Shown: positions 19,172 to 27,004, counted from the first letter of the stretch. The stretch is DNA of 41,049 nt from Accumulibacter sp. (GCF_023806635.1 NZ_JAMTDQ010000004.1:1-41049); one strand, 5' to 3'. Made by a program: numbers and translations. Notes: generated by a model not told the origin, from the sequence alone.

Positions 19172-20179
19172 TCAGAGTTGCGCCTCGCGCTTCATCAGTT
19201 CCTCGATCGTCAGGCCGGTTTCGTTCTCGCCACCGAAGACGGTGCCGATCTTCCTGCGCGCGAGGTGGTCGAGGTTGCCGCTGTAGGCCTTCGCCGGCAG
19301 CGGGATGTACTTGACCTCCTTCACCAGGGGTCGCGCGTTCTTCATGTAGAAGTCCACGAAATCCCGCACCTCGGGCTTGTCGAGTGATTTCTCGCTGACG
19401 TAGATGAAGATCGGCCGGGACAGTGGCTGATAGCTGCCATTGTCGACGTTTTCCGGTGTCGGCGCGACCGGCCCCTTGCCGCCGTCGATCGCCACCGCCT
19501 TCAGCTTCTTCTGGTTCTCGATGTAATAGGCGAAGCCGAAGTAGCCGAGAGCCCCCTTGTCGCCGGCGATTCCCTGCACCAGCACGTTGTCGTCTTCCGA
19601 AGCCGTGAAATCGCCACGGCTCGACTTGGCCTTGCCGACGATCGCTTCGGTGAAGTAGTCGAAGGTGCCGGAATCGGCGCCGGCGCCGTAGAGCTTGAGC
19701 TTCTGGTCCGGCCACGCCGGGTTGACGTCCTTCCAGCTGTTGATCCTGCCCTGCGCGCCGGGCTCCCAGATCTTTTTCAGTTCGGCGACGGTCATGCTCC
19801 TGATGAAGTTGTTCTGCGGGTTCACCATCACCGTCAGTGCATCGTAGGCGACCGGCAGCTCGTAATAGCGGATGCCGGCCTTGCTGCAGTCGTCCATCTC
19901 CTTCCTGGAGATCGGTCGCGAGGCATTGGCGATGTCGGTTTCACCACGGCAGAACTTCTTGAAGCCGCCGCCCGTGCCGGAGATGCCGACGGTGACGTTG
20001 GTCGCCCCCTTGCGGGCTTTCTGGAACTCTTCGGCGACGGCTTCGGTGATCGGGAAGACGGTGCTCGAACCGTCGACCTTGACCACCGGTGGCGCAGCGA
20101 AAGCGAGTGGGCTGAGGACAACGCTGCCGAGGATGGCGACGGCGGCGGCGGTGGATCGGCGTGAAGGCTGTTTCATCAT
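19172..20179 (-). CDS. pstS: Periplasmic phosphate-binding protein
   Basis: Captures inorganic phosphate for PstCAB. The protein has 335 residues with a cleavable signal peptide: basic MMKQPSRR, hydrophobic core [12 protein letters not shown], cleavage near AFAA at 26-29. Phosphate-contact blocks are [37 protein letters not shown] (with NASRPIS following) and [21 protein letters not shown] lies 4-7 nt before the tandem ATGs at 20179 and 20176. A PHO box 50 nt upstream implies PhoB activation when phosphate is scarce. It is the first gene of pstSCAB; no phoU, phoB or phoR is in the window. Confidence 0.97.
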   Translation of the reverse strand: MMKQPSRRSTAAAVAILGSVVLSPLAFAAPPVVKVDGSSTVFPITEAVAEEFQKARKGATNVTVGISGTGGGFKKFCRGETDIANASRPISRKEMDDCSKAGIRYYELPVAYDALTVMVNPQNNFIRSMTVAELKKIWEPGAQGRINSWKDVNPAWPDQKLKLYGAGADSGTFDYFTEAIVGKAKSSRGDFTASEDDNVLVQGIAGDKGALGYFGFAYYIENQKKLKAVAIDGGKGPVAPTPENVDNGSYQPLSRPIFIYVSEKSLDKPEVRDFVDFYMKNARPLVKEVKYIPLPAKAYSGNLDHLARRKIGTVFGGENETGLTIEELMKREAQL

Positions 20180-20229
20180 GGTCTCCTGTGGCTGTGTTCT
20201 GCTTGCAGACCCGAGTGTGCGTTGCCGCT

Positions 20230-20247
20230 GTGACAGCTTGATGACGG
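20230..20247 (-). promoter_or_regulatory. PHO box upstream of pstS
   Basis: Read on the minus strand, CCGTCATCAAGCTGTCAC consists of two PhoB half-sites (CCGTCAT and CTGTCAC) separated by a 4-nt AT-richer spacer. This matches the classic CTGTCAT-N4-CTGTCAY array with one change. It lies 50 nt before the pstS ATG; CACACT about 13 nt further down could be the -10. The spacer and orientation are identical to the array at 20840-20868, which supports both. Confidence 0.8.
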
Positions 20248-20339
20248 TGGGGCCGGCGCCTGCCGCGTTGGGGCGGAGTGTCCGCCAGTGGTCGGCGTCA
20301 GCGGCCGGGCGGGATCGTGCGCGCCCGTTCCGCAGCTTT

Positions 20340-20702
20340 TCACGCGCTCCGCTCGGGCTGTTGGGCAGCGACCATGCCGCGCAGCGCCAGCAGCAGGTCG
20401 ACACGATCCAGACGGACGAGCAGCAGCAGGCCGGCGCGAACGAGTTCCTGTCTGCTGGCGCGGATGTTGGCTGCCGCCAGCTGCCGCCTGAGCTGGCGCA
20501 ACTGCCGGTCATCCTGCTGCGGCAGTCGCAGCTTGCAGTTGCGTGTCGCCAGCTTCCCCTTCTTGCCCTTGCTCGTCTTTCGTTCCGTGCCCTTGTCGGG
20601 CGATGGTGCGGCCGTGGGCGCTGCAGTCAGCCGCCGGCGTTTGAGTTCTTCGGCTGCCGCGGCGATGACGTCGGCGCTGACCGGCTTGCTGGATGGGGAC
20701 AT
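20340..20702 (-). CDS. Small ribbon-helix-helix-like protein, putative Pho-regulon member
   Basis: A 120-residue protein without an assigned function. Residues 1-55 are Ala/Lys/Pro-rich, with a basic patch ([14 protein letters not shown]). Residues 57-100 have the pattern of an RHH-type fold: a short strand KLRLPQQ, helix [16 protein letters not shown], then [19 protein letters not shown]. Related hypotheticals with xSELLRAGLxxL occur across betaproteobacteria in my memory. AAGGAG lies 7 nt before the ATG at 20702. It runs in the same direction as pstS, with 160 nt and the pstS PHO box between them, and has its own PHO-like triple array 138 nt upstream. A DNA-binding or regulatory role in phosphate starvation is inference. 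Confidence 0.75.
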   Translation of the reverse strand: MSPSSKPVSADVIAAAAEELKRRRLTAAPTAAPSPDKGTERKTSKGKKGKLATRNCKLRLPQQDDRQLRQLRRQLAAANIRASRQELVRAGLLLLVRLDRVDLLLALRGMVAAQQPERSA

Positions 20703-20839
20703 GACGGACTCCTTGCATGATGGGATTCGTGGTTGCTGACCGGCGCCGCAGACGAGCGGACCGCCGGTGCGGCCTGGTGCGGGCGATCACTCCGGGCGAT
20801 CCGGGCACGACCCGCTTGTCGGCGATCGACGGGCATTGT

Positions 20840-20868
20840 GTGACTGCTTGTTGACGACTTGATGACGG
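20840..20868 (-). promoter_or_regulatory. Triple PHO half-site array
   Basis: On the minus strand three 7-nt half-sites follow one another at 11-nt period: CCGTCAT, TCGTCAA and CAGTCAC, with identical CAAG spacers. The first half-site plus spacer is the same as in the pstS box. Helical-turn spacing of direct repeats is the hallmark of PhoB binding. It lies upstream of the RHH-like gene at 20340-20702. An ACAAT just after the third half-site is a weak -10 candidate. The leader would be about 110-120 nt. Confidence 0.65.
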
Positions 20869-20970
20869 TTTGCCGCTGCCGCTTGCGGGATGCGGGTGGC
20901 GAGCGGCCGCTGCCTCCTCCGACGGCTGCTTTCGCGCACGAGTGGCAGACCCCGTCGCCGCGACGCCCGA

Positions 20971-20976
20971 TATAAT
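20971..20976 (+). promoter_or_regulatory. Consensus -10 element for the dehydrogenase gene
   Basis: A perfect TATAAT in a very GC-rich context, 48 nt before the ATG at 21024. The -35 region (about 20947-20953, GACCCC) is poor, so an activator or a sigma-only weak promoter is likely. Transcription would begin near 20983, right at the base of the hairpin at 20987-21005. Confidence 0.55.
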
Positions 20977-20986
20977 GCGCGCAGAC

Positions 20987-21005
20987 GCCGACCGCTGCGG
21001 TCGGC
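20987..21005 (+). other. 5'-leader hairpin of the dehydrogenase mRNA
   Basis: GCCGACCG CTG CGGTCGGC is a perfect 8-bp stem with a 3-nt loop. It starts about 4 nt after the predicted transcription start and ends 7 nt before the strong AGGAGG at 21012-21017. A 5'-terminal hairpin of this kind usually protects mRNA from RppH/RNase E attack; it does not hide the ribosome site. No U-run follows, so it is not a terminator. Confidence 0.45.
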
Positions 21006-21023
21006 AATGGCAGGAGGTGTGGC

Positions 21024-21776
21024 ATGGATTTGTGGGCATGCCCCGCGGTCGTCACCGGGGCGGCATCGGGTCTGGGAGCGGAAACCGCGCGCTATCTGAG
21101 CGAGGCGGGCGCACGGGTGGCCTTGATCGACATCGATGCCGACGGCGTGCACCGGGTCGCGAAGGAAATCGGTGCGCTGGCGATCCACTGCGACGTCGCC
21201 GACTCGCAGTCAGCCGAGGAGGCGATCGCGCGCGCGCGCGCGGCACACGGTGCGGCGCGCGTGCTCGTACACTGCGTCGGTCGCGGCCACAACGAACCCA
21301 TTCTAGGGGCCTCCGGGCCGGTGGCGCTCGAGGATTTCCGCACGCTCGTCGAGGTCAACCTGATCTCGACCTTCAACATGATTCGCCTTGCCGCTGCCGA
21401 CATGGCGGCCATGCCGCCGCAGAGCAACGGCGAGCGCGGCGTCATCCTGTCGACGGCGTCGGTCTCGGCCTACGAGGGACAGAGCGGCGAGGCGGCCTAT
21501 TCGGCATCGAAGGGCGGTGTGGTCAGCATGATCCTGCCGGCAGCGCGCGAACTGGGTCCGTTGGGAATCCGCGTCGTCGGCATCGCGCCGGGGCTGTTCG
21601 GGACGCAGACGCTGTTCGACATGGAGAAGAACCTCGACTCGCGGCTGGCGCGGCAGATTCCGTTTCCGCACCGCTTCGGCGATCCCGCCGAGTTCGCCAT
21701 GCTCGTCCTGCACGTCATCAAGAACGTCATGATCAACGGCAGCGTCCTGCGTCTCGACGGTGGCTATCATCGCTGA
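21024..21776 (+). CDS. Short-chain dehydrogenase/reductase, 3-hydroxyacyl-CoA dehydrogenase type 2-like
   Basis: NAD(P)-dependent oxidoreductase of 250 residues. The cofactor site is VVTGAASGLGAETARYL (TGxxxGxG), with ALIDID ending strand 2; the acidic Asp there favours NAD. Catalytic residues are the Ser in STASVSAYEG and Tyr-Lys in YSASKGG. The C-terminus PFPHRFGDPAEFAMLVLHVI with NGSVLRLDGGYHR resembles the HSD17B10/FadB2x type that oxidises 3-hydroxy-2-methylacyl-CoA. The substrate is inferred from this resemblance only. AGGAGG lies 6 nt before the ATG. ppsR follows 36 nt later and may be co-transcribed. Confidence 0.88.
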   Translation: MDLWACPAVVTGAASGLGAETARYLSEAGARVALIDIDADGVHRVAKEIGALAIHCDVADSQSAEEAIARARAAHGAARVLVHCVGRGHNEPILGASGPVALEDFRTLVEVNLISTFNMIRLAAADMAAMPPQSNGERGVILSTASVSAYEGQSGEAAYSASKGGVVSMILPAARELGPLGIRVVGIAPGLFGTQTLFDMEKNLDSRLARQIPFPHRFGDPAEFAMLVLHVIKNVMINGSVLRLDGGYHR

Positions 21777-21812
21777 GCCGCCGCTGCCGGGCGGCCAGGG
21801 GAGGAAGCCCGG

Positions 21813-22634
21813 GTGAGCCGGACGGTGCTGCTGTATCTGGTTTCGCACGCTTCGGGTGAACTGGTCGAGATGCTGGCGCGCAACGCCGTCACGCAACTGG
21901 CCGGGGTCGAGGTCAGGCGCCGCCTGTGGAAGACGGTCCGCCGCCTCGACCAGGTGCCGGAAATCCTCGGTGTGCTCGCTGCCGCCCCTGGCTACGTGCT
22001 GCACAGCATCAGCCACAGCGACGTGCGCGAAGCGCTCGAGGAAGGCTGCCGTCACCTCGGGATTCCCTGTCAGTTCGTGCTCGAGCCCTTGATCAGCGAA
22101 CTCGCCGAGTACACCGGGGCGGCCGTCCTGTCGCATCACAGCTCCGGTGATGCCTTCGACGAAGACTACTTCCGCCGTGTCGAGGCGATGAAATACACCC
22201 TCGCGCACGACGACGGCGTGGAGAGCGACGATCTCGATGGTGCCGACGTGATCATCGTCGGCGTCTCGCGCGCGACCAAGACGCCGACCTGCATGTATCT
22301 CGCCTCGCGCGGCATCAAGGCGGCGAACGTGCCGCTGGTGCCGGGGGCGCCACCGCCGGCCGGGCTGCTGCGGGCGAACGGGCCGCTGATCGTCGGCCTG
22401 ACCGTCGACCCGGCGCGCCTGGCGATGATCCGTGCCGCGCGCCTGAGCGCGCTGAACGACGAGTCGAACGGCGACTACGCCGACCTCGATGCTCTGCGCA
22501 AGGAGGTTCTGGAAGCCCGTCGCCTGTTCATCCGTCGCGGCTGGCCGATCATCGATGCCAGCCATCGTTCGATCGAGCAGACGGCGTCGATGATCATCGA
22601 GATGCTGCGCAAGCGGGCCGGCGAGGCGAACTAG
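21813..22634 (+). CDS. ppsR: PEP synthetase regulatory kinase/phosphorylase (PSRP, DUF299 family)
   Basis: Bifunctional protein that inactivates phosphoenolpyruvate synthase by ADP-dependent Thr phosphorylation and reactivates it by Pi-dependent dephosphorylation. The protein has 273 residues, as usual. The N-terminal block is LVSHASGELVEMLARNAV. The P-loop-like nucleotide site is VGVSRATKTPTCMYLA, followed by GIKAANVPLVPG. The C-terminus has PIIDASHRSIEQTASMI. The start is GTG at 21813, with GGAGGAAG about 10 nt upstream. The target ppsA is not in the window, although the two are often neighbours. It would couple PEP/pyruvate flux to the energy and phosphate state. Confidence 0.93.
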   Translation: MSRTVLLYLVSHASGELVEMLARNAVTQLAGVEVRRRLWKTVRRLDQVPEILGVLAAAPGYVLHSISHSDVREALEEGCRHLGIPCQFVLEPLISELAEYTGAAVLSHHSSGDAFDEDYFRRVEAMKYTLAHDDGVESDDLDGADVIIVGVSRATKTPTCMYLASRGIKAANVPLVPGAPPPAGLLRANGPLIVGLTVDPARLAMIRAARLSALNDESNGDYADLDALRKEVLEARRLFIRRGWPIIDASHRSIEQTASMIIEMLRKRAGEAN

Positions 22635-22674
22635 CGGGTCTCGCGTCGCCGCCGTTCGCTCACCGACCGTCCAC

Positions 22675-22995
22675 CTAGAACCACAGGCGATGCAGGAAGA
22701 ATGCCGCCAGGCCGATGGCGATCGTCGCCAGCAGGTTGCGCGTGACGATGCCGGCGGCGATGCTGCAGAGGGCGGCGACCAGGTAGGGGTTGGCGGCGGA
22801 GAGTTGCCATTGGCCGTCGGGCAGCAGCACGGCAGGAACCGTGATGGCGGTGAGCACCGCCGGTGGGATGAAGCGCAGCGAGTCGCCCAGCCAGGCCGAA
22901 AGGCTGATCCGTTCGGCGAGACCGAAAAGCAGGTAGCGGATGCCGAAGGTGACCGCGAACATGCCGGCGATCAGCCACAGCTCGTCGCTGCTCAT
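22675..22995 (-). CDS. azlD: Branched-chain amino acid exporter small subunit, AzlD family
   Basis: A 106-residue membrane protein with about four helices ([68 protein letters not shown]). GIRYLLF and [11 protein letters not shown] are AzlD/YgaH family blocks. It forms the export permease with AzlC. Its ATG overlaps the azlC stop by 4 nt (ATGA), so translation is coupled. It ends 40 nt from the convergent ppsR stop. Confidence 0.92.
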   Translation of the reverse strand: MSSDELWLIAGMFAVTFGIRYLLFGLAERISLSAWLGDSLRFIPPAVLTAITVPAVLLPDGQWQLSAANPYLVAALCSIAAGIVTRNLLATIAIGLAAFFLHRLWF

Positions 22996-23720
22996 CGTTC
23001 GGCGAGCGCCGCTTGCGCCCGCAGCAGTCGCTGCGCCAGCAGGCCGGAGGCGATGCCGGCGAAGGCCGCGACGAGGATGCCCAGCTTGTAGGGCAGGGCC
23101 AGCGTCAGCAGCGATGCGGCGCCGGCGGTGAGGACGCTGATCGCCACCGGCAGCGTGCGGACGAAGGGAATGATCATGCCGATGAAGGTCACCGGCATCG
23201 CCACGTCGAGTCCCCAGCCCTGGGCATCGGGAATGCGGTCGCCGAGCAGCAGTCCGGCGAAGCAGCACAGTTGCCAGTTGAGGTACATGGCGATCGACGA
23301 GCCAAGCTGGTACCAGTGCTTGTGGGGTGAGTCGTCGGCGCGCTGGAAGCGGTGCACGGTGACGGCGAAGGTCTCGTCGGTCAACCAGAAGGCAAGCGGG
23401 ATCCGCCAGCGCTGCGGCAGGCTGCGCAGATGCGGCAGGAGGGTGGCGCTGTACAGCATGTGGCGCAGGTTCACGATCAGCGTCGTCAGGACGATGATCG
23501 CCACCGGCGTCTGCGTCGCGATGAGCCCGACGGCAATGAACTGCGACGAACCGGCGAAGACGAAGGCCGACATCGCCAGTGCGGCGGCGAACGACAGCCC
23601 GGAGGTCGCCGCGATGGCGCCGTAGATCAGCCCGAAGGGCAGCGCGCCAAGCAGCAGCGGCAAGGTGTCGCGTACGCCGGCGATGAATTCCTGCCGGCGC
23701 AGGGATGATGGCTCGTTCAT
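22992..23720 (-). CDS. azlC: Branched-chain amino acid exporter large subunit, AzlC family
   Basis: A 242-residue inner-membrane protein. The family opening [20 protein letters not shown] runs into [16 protein letters not shown]. Then come [46 protein letters not shown] and [20 protein letters not shown]. With AzlD it exports leucine/valine-type amino acids or analogues such as azaleucine; the substrate here is inferred. The ATG at 23720 has only weak Shine-Dalgarno support. A 192-nt leader region with competing stem-loops lies upstream. Confidence 0.93.
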   Translation of the reverse strand: MNEPSSLRRQEFIAGVRDTLPLLLGALPFGLIYGAIAATSGLSFAAALAMSAFVFAGSSQFIAVGLIATQTPVAIIVLTTLIVNLRHMLYSATLLPHLRSLPQRWRIPLAFWLTDETFAVTVHRFQRADDSPHKHWYQLGSSIAMYLNWQLCCFAGLLLGDRIPDAQGWGLDVAMPVTFIGMIIPFVRTLPVAISVLTAGAASLLTLALPYKLGILVAAFAGIASGLLAQRLLRAQAALAER

Positions 23721-23772
23721 TGGCCGCCTGGCGGTCCGGCTCGTCGTTGGGGACCCGGATCTTAAACCGAAT

Positions 23773-23812
23773 GGCCGCCGGCTTGCCGGCGCATTGGCGG
23801 CCTGCAAGCCGG
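23773..23812 (-). promoter_or_regulatory. Competing stem-loops in the azlC leader region
   Basis: Two inverted repeats interlock. CCGGCTTGC (23778-23786) pairs with GCAAGCCGG (23804-23812). GGCCGCC (23773-23779) pairs with GGCGGCC (23796-23802). They share bases 23778-23779 and cross each other, so they cannot both form fully, except as a pseudoknot. They lie about 55-90 nt before the azlC ATG. No U-run was seen. This could be an attenuator, or it could be the 3'-end hairpin of the metal-transport operon that ends at 23913; both are inference. Confidence 0.3.
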
Positions 23813-23912
23813 TGACCACGCGGCTCGCCAGTTTGCCGCCGCCGTCCGCTCGCCGTGAGCCGGCCGAGCGGCGGGGCCGCTGCTGGCAGCGCACGGTCCA
23901 GGCTAGGCTGGC

Positions 23913-24848
23913 TCAGTGGCCTAGTGCGTCGCTCAGGGAGCGGATGTTGTGGCGCATCATGCCGAGGTAGCTGTCACCTGGCGTACCGGGCGGCGACAGC
24001 GAGTCCGAGTACAGCGTGCCGCCGATGCGCGCTCCCGATTCGCGGCTGATGCGCTCGAGCAGGCGCGGGTCGCTGATGTTCTCGACGAAGATGGCCGGGA
24101 TCCTGTCGCGGCGGATCTGCCTGATGATGGCGGCGACCTCGCCGGCCGACGGCTCGGCATCGGTGCTGACCCCGACCGGGGCGATGAAGCGGATGCCGTA
24201 GGCGCGCCCGAAATAGGCAAAGGCGTCGTGCGAGGTCACCACCTTGCGCTGCGTGGCCGGAACGGCGGCGAAGGTGTTGCGCGCCTCGCGGTCGAGCGCC
24301 GCCAGTTCCTCCTGCAGGCGGCCGGCGTTGGCGGCGTAGGTGGCCCGGTTGGCCGGGTCGGCGGCGGCCAGCGCCTGCGCGATGTTCGCCACGTAGCGGC
24401 CGCCATTGGCCAGGTCCTGCCAGGCGTGCGGGTCGACATCGTCGCCGTGCCGGTGGCCCTTGCCGCTCTCGGCATGCGCTTCACGCAGCGGTTGCACGCC
24501 CTTGCTGGCAACGGCGAGCTGGCCGCGATAGCCCGATGACTTGATCAGGCGATCGATCCAGCCCTCGAAGCCGAGGCCGTTGACGATCACCAGGCGGGCG
24601 CGCGCCAGCGTCCGCGCGTCGCTCGGCGTCGGCTGATAGACGTGCGCGTCGGCGCCTGCGCCGACGAGTGTGTGCACCTCGACGAGGTCGCCGCCGACCT
24701 TCTGGGTCAGGTCGCCGATGATGCTGAAGCTGGCGACCACAGGCAGTTTCTCCGCCGCACCGACGCTGCCGTGCAGGCCGCTGCCGATGCTCGACAGCAG
24801 CAGGACGCGCAACATCCATGCGAGGGCAGCGCAGACTTTTCGCTTCAT
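23913..24848 (-). CDS. Zinc/manganese-type ABC transporter substrate-binding protein (cluster A-I)
   Basis: Periplasmic metal-binding protein of 311 residues with a signal peptide (MKRKVCAALAW, hydrophobic MLRVLLLSSIGSG, cut near residue 32). Metal ligands by family pattern are His69 in GAGADAHVYQPTPSD, His141 in DPHAWQDLANGGRY, His near residue 207 in VTSHDAFAYFGRAYG and Asp in TLYSDSLSPPGTPGDSY. A short His-containing loop (HAESGKGHRH) just before the second His is a zinc-protein trait. It lacks the long His-rich loop of E. coli ZnuA, so manganese cannot be excluded. AAGGAG lies 6 nt before the ATG. It is the last gene of the importer operon. Confidence 0.92.
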   Translation of the reverse strand: MKRKVCAALAWMLRVLLLSSIGSGLHGSVGAAEKLPVVASFSIIGDLTQKVGGDLVEVHTLVGAGADAHVYQPTPSDARTLARARLVIVNGLGFEGWIDRLIKSSGYRGQLAVASKGVQPLREAHAESGKGHRHGDDVDPHAWQDLANGGRYVANIAQALAAADPANRATYAANAGRLQEELAALDREARNTFAAVPATQRKVVTSHDAFAYFGRAYGIRFIAPVGVSTDAEPSAGEVAAIIRQIRRDRIPAIFVENISDPRLLERISRESGARIGGTLYSDSLSPPGTPGDSYLGMMRHNIRSLSDALGH

Positions 24849-24867
24849 TCCGTTTCTCCTTGTGCGT

Positions 24868-25749
24868 TCAACGTTCGAAATGCCAGCCCGATCGCCAGCG
24901 GCTGGCCAGCGGTCCGAGCGGACCGACGGCGAGCGACAGCAGGTAGGTCGCGCCGAGGGTGAGGACGATCGCCGGCCCGGCCGGCAGGTCGGCGTGGTAG
25001 GACAGCAGCAGTCCGGCGAGCGAGCCGGCGATGGCGATGCCGCTGGCGAGCAGCAGCAGCGGGCCGACGTTGCCCACCCAGAGGCGGGCCGCTGCCGCCG
25101 GCAGGATCATGATGCCGACCGCCATCAGCGTACCGAGCGCGTGAAAGCCGGCGACCAGGTTGAGCACCAGCAGGACCATGAAGCCATAGTGCGCCAGCGG
25201 CGACAGGCGGCTGATGCGCGCCAGGAAGGAGGGGTCGCAGGCCTCGAGGACGAACAGGCGCAGGCCGATGGCGAGGGCGATGATCGACAGCGATGCGAAG
25301 GCGCCGAGCAGCAGCAGCGCCGGATCGTCGAGCGCCAGCACACTGCCGAACAGGACATGCAGCAGGTCGACGCTGCTGCCGCGCAGCGAGATGAGCAACA
25401 CGCCGGCCGACAGCGACAGCAGGTAGAAGGTGGCGAGGCTGGTGTCCTCCCTGATCACCGTGTTGCGCGCAACGCCGCCGGCGAGCAGGGCGACGGCGAG
25501 GCCGGCAGCGAGGCCGCCGAGGGTCATCGCCGGCAGCGACAGGCCGGCGACCAGATAACCGATCGCTGCGCCCGGCAGGATGGCATGCGACATCGCGTCG
25601 CCGGCCAGGCTCATGCGGCGCAGCATCAGGAAGACGCCGATCGGCGTCGCGCCGAGCGACAGCGCGAGGCAGCCGGCGAGAGCCCGGCGCATGAAGGCGA
25701 ACTCGAAGAAGGGTGAGAACGGCGGCCAGGTCGACAGGAACTCGCTCAT
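24868..25749 (-). CDS. Zinc/manganese-type ABC transporter permease
   Basis: A 293-residue inner-membrane protein with about eight helices (for example RRALAGCLALSLGATPIGVF, GGLAAGLAVALLAGGVAR, ALLLLGAFASLSIIALAIGL). Family blocks are FLMLRRMSLAGDAMSHAILP with GAAIGYLVAG, LFGSVLALDD, GFHALGTLMAVGIMILPAAA and LSYHADLPAGPAIVLTLG. These define the ZnuB/MntB/AztB permease type. Its ATG overlaps the ATPase stop by 4 nt (ATGA), so the two subunits are made together. It is followed 19 nt later by the binding-protein gene. Confidence 0.94.
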   Translation of the reverse strand: MSEFLSTWPPFSPFFEFAFMRRALAGCLALSLGATPIGVFLMLRRMSLAGDAMSHAILPGAAIGYLVAGLSLPAMTLGGLAAGLAVALLAGGVARNTVIREDTSLATFYLLSLSAGVLLISLRGSSVDLLHVLFGSVLALDDPALLLLGAFASLSIIALAIGLRLFVLEACDPSFLARISRLSPLAHYGFMVLLVLNLVAGFHALGTLMAVGIMILPAAAARLWVGNVGPLLLLASGIAIAGSLAGLLLSYHADLPAGPAIVLTLGATYLLSLAVGPLGPLASRWRSGWHFER

Positions 25750-26525
25750 GCCGCATCCCGGTCGACGCGGCAGACTGCCGCCGGTGTGCCGTCGCCGTGT
25801 CCTTCGGCGAGTTGCCGGGCACGCTGCAGGTTGGCGGGGCTGAGGACGCTCGTCGTCTCGCCGCGCGCCACCGCTTCGCGTGCCAGCAGCAGCGTCTCCG
25901 GGTACTCCTGGCGAACGTGCGCGAGATCGTGCAGGACGGCGATCACCGTCCGCCCTTCGTCGTGCCACTGGCGAACCAGCGCCGCCAGGTCGCGGACGCT
26001 GGCCGCGTCGATCGCGCCATAGGGTTCGTCGAGCAGCACCAGCGGTGCATCCTGCAGCAGGACGCGGGCGAACAGCGCGCGCTGCAGCTGTCCGCCCGAC
26101 AGGGCGCCGATCGGGCGCCTCTCCAGTCCGTGCAGGCCGACGCGTTCGATTGCCGCGTGCACCCGCCGCCGGTGTTCGCTGCCGAGACCGAGAAAGGCGC
26201 CGATCTCGCGCCAGAGCCCCATGGCGACGAAATCGTGGACGACGATCGGGAATGTCTGGTCGAGCGTCGCCTGTTGCGTCAGGTAGGCGATCTGCCGGCG
26301 GTCGAGCCCGTACCTCTCGATGCGGCCCTGCAGCGGCCGCAACTCGCCGGCAATCGCCTTCAGCAGGGTGGACTTGCCGGCGCCGTTCGGACCGACGATG
26401 GCGAGCAGGCTGCCGCCGGCGATCTCACCCTGCAGGTGATGCACCGCCGGATGTCGGTTGTAGCCCAGGGTCAGGTTGTCGAAGCGCAGCAGCGCCGCAC
26501 CCTGCGGGCAGGCGACGCGGCTCAT
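25746..26525 (-). CDS. Zinc/manganese-type ABC transporter ATP-binding protein
   Basis: ATPase of the metal importer, 259 residues. It shows Walker A VGPNGAGKSTLLKAIAG, QIAYLTQQATLDQTFPI with the Q-loop, signature LSGGQLQRALFARVLL, Walker B PLVLLDEPYGAID and switch His in VIAVLHDLAHV. RFDNLTLGYNRHPAVHHL is the usual opening. I chose the ATG at 26525 (MSRVACPQGAALLRF) because it overlaps the stop of the small membrane ORF by 4 nt. A longer frame to 26579 is less likely. Confidence 0.93.
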   Translation of the reverse strand: MSRVACPQGAALLRFDNLTLGYNRHPAVHHLQGEIAGGSLLAIVGPNGAGKSTLLKAIAGELRPLQGRIERYGLDRRQIAYLTQQATLDQTFPIVVHDFVAMGLWREIGAFLGLGSEHRRRVHAAIERVGLHGLERRPIGALSGGQLQRALFARVLLQDAPLVLLDEPYGAIDAASVRDLAALVRQWHDEGRTVIAVLHDLAHVRQEYPETLLLAREAVARGETTSVLSPANLQRARQLAEGHGDGTPAAVCRVDRDAA

Positions 26526-26674
26526 GCCAGTGCCCAGAGAATGGCGCTCCAGAGCAGGATCAACGCACTGGCGGCCCACGCGAGACGGGCGGCAGTGCTG
26601 GCGCAGAGCACCGGGTTGCCGCCTGGCAGGCGGCGGGGCTGCGGCGGTGCTGAGGATCGGCGTGGCGACGACAT
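26522..26674 (-). CDS. Small single-helix membrane protein, first ORF of the metal importer operon
   Basis: A possible 50-residue protein: Arg/Pro/Ser-rich N-terminus (MSSPRRSSAPPQPRRLPGG), then one hydrophobic helix ending RLAWAASALILLWSAILWAL just before the stop. The stop overlaps the ATPase ATG in an ATGA arrangement, as at the next junction of this operon, which is the main support. No Shine-Dalgarno was seen, and the frame is open further upstream, so the start is unsure. It could be a small accessory subunit, a leader peptide, or chance. No homologue is known to me. Confidence 0.45.
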   Translation of the reverse strand: MSSPRRSSAPPQPRRLPGGNPVLCASTAARLAWAASALILLWSAILWALA

Positions 26675-26747
26675 GCTGGGCAGGGCAGGGTCTCGGTGAT
26701 CCGGGCCATGTTGCGGAGGCCGCATCTTGCCTCTTTCGCGATCCAAA

Positions 26748-26762
26748 TGCAACAATGTTGCA
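26748..26762 (-). promoter_or_regulatory. Palindromic operator, candidate Zur-type site
   Basis: TGCAACAATGTTGCA has perfect 6-bp arms, TGCAAC and GTTGCA, around AAT. It stands in an AT-richer patch 74 nt before the small ORF and 223 nt before the ATPase ATG. The Fur-family zinc repressor Zur binds AT-rich palindromes of this size before zinc importers, so zinc-dependent repression is the natural reading. It is inferred from context. No zur gene is in the window. Confidence 0.55.
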
Positions 26763-26983
26763 AGAAAATGGTCGTTGCGGCCGTGCTGCCGGCGCGGCGC
26801 AGCGTGCTGTGCGTCTGCCGATCGTCGGCCGGGAGCCATGCCGTGGCCGGCGACCGGCCGGTACTCTTTGCGCTGCGGTCGCGCTGCGTCAGCAGCGGCC
26901 GGCCAGCTTGCGTGCTCTGCGGCACAGCGGTGTGGGGGGCTTCCTGCCTCGACAAGCTCAGCGGCGAGGCGGGCTCGCCATAG

Positions 26984-27004
26984 ATAAGTATACTGTCACC
27001 GTAA
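26984..27004 (+). repeat. Solitary end of the inverted-repeat element, locus 2
   Basis: ATAAGTATACTGTCACCGTAA carries the 13-mer TATACTGTCACCG (26989-27001), identical to locus 1 and to the right end of locus 3. No facing partner was found within the preceding 200 bases. On the minus strand it reads TTACGGTGACAGTATACTTA and gives the last two codons and the stop of the AraC gene (TTA CGG TGA). The 230 bases between the operator at 26762 and this repeat hold nothing else I can support. Confidence 0.65.

Noticed and set aside
18121-19314. A plus-strand 397-codon frame opposite pstC
   Set aside because: Charged, motif-free antisense reading; pstC on the minus strand is certain.
26696-26983. A 95-codon Cys-rich plus-strand frame before the AraC gene
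   Set aside because: No ribosome site, no domain, crosses the palindromic operator, and competing frames of similar length exist.
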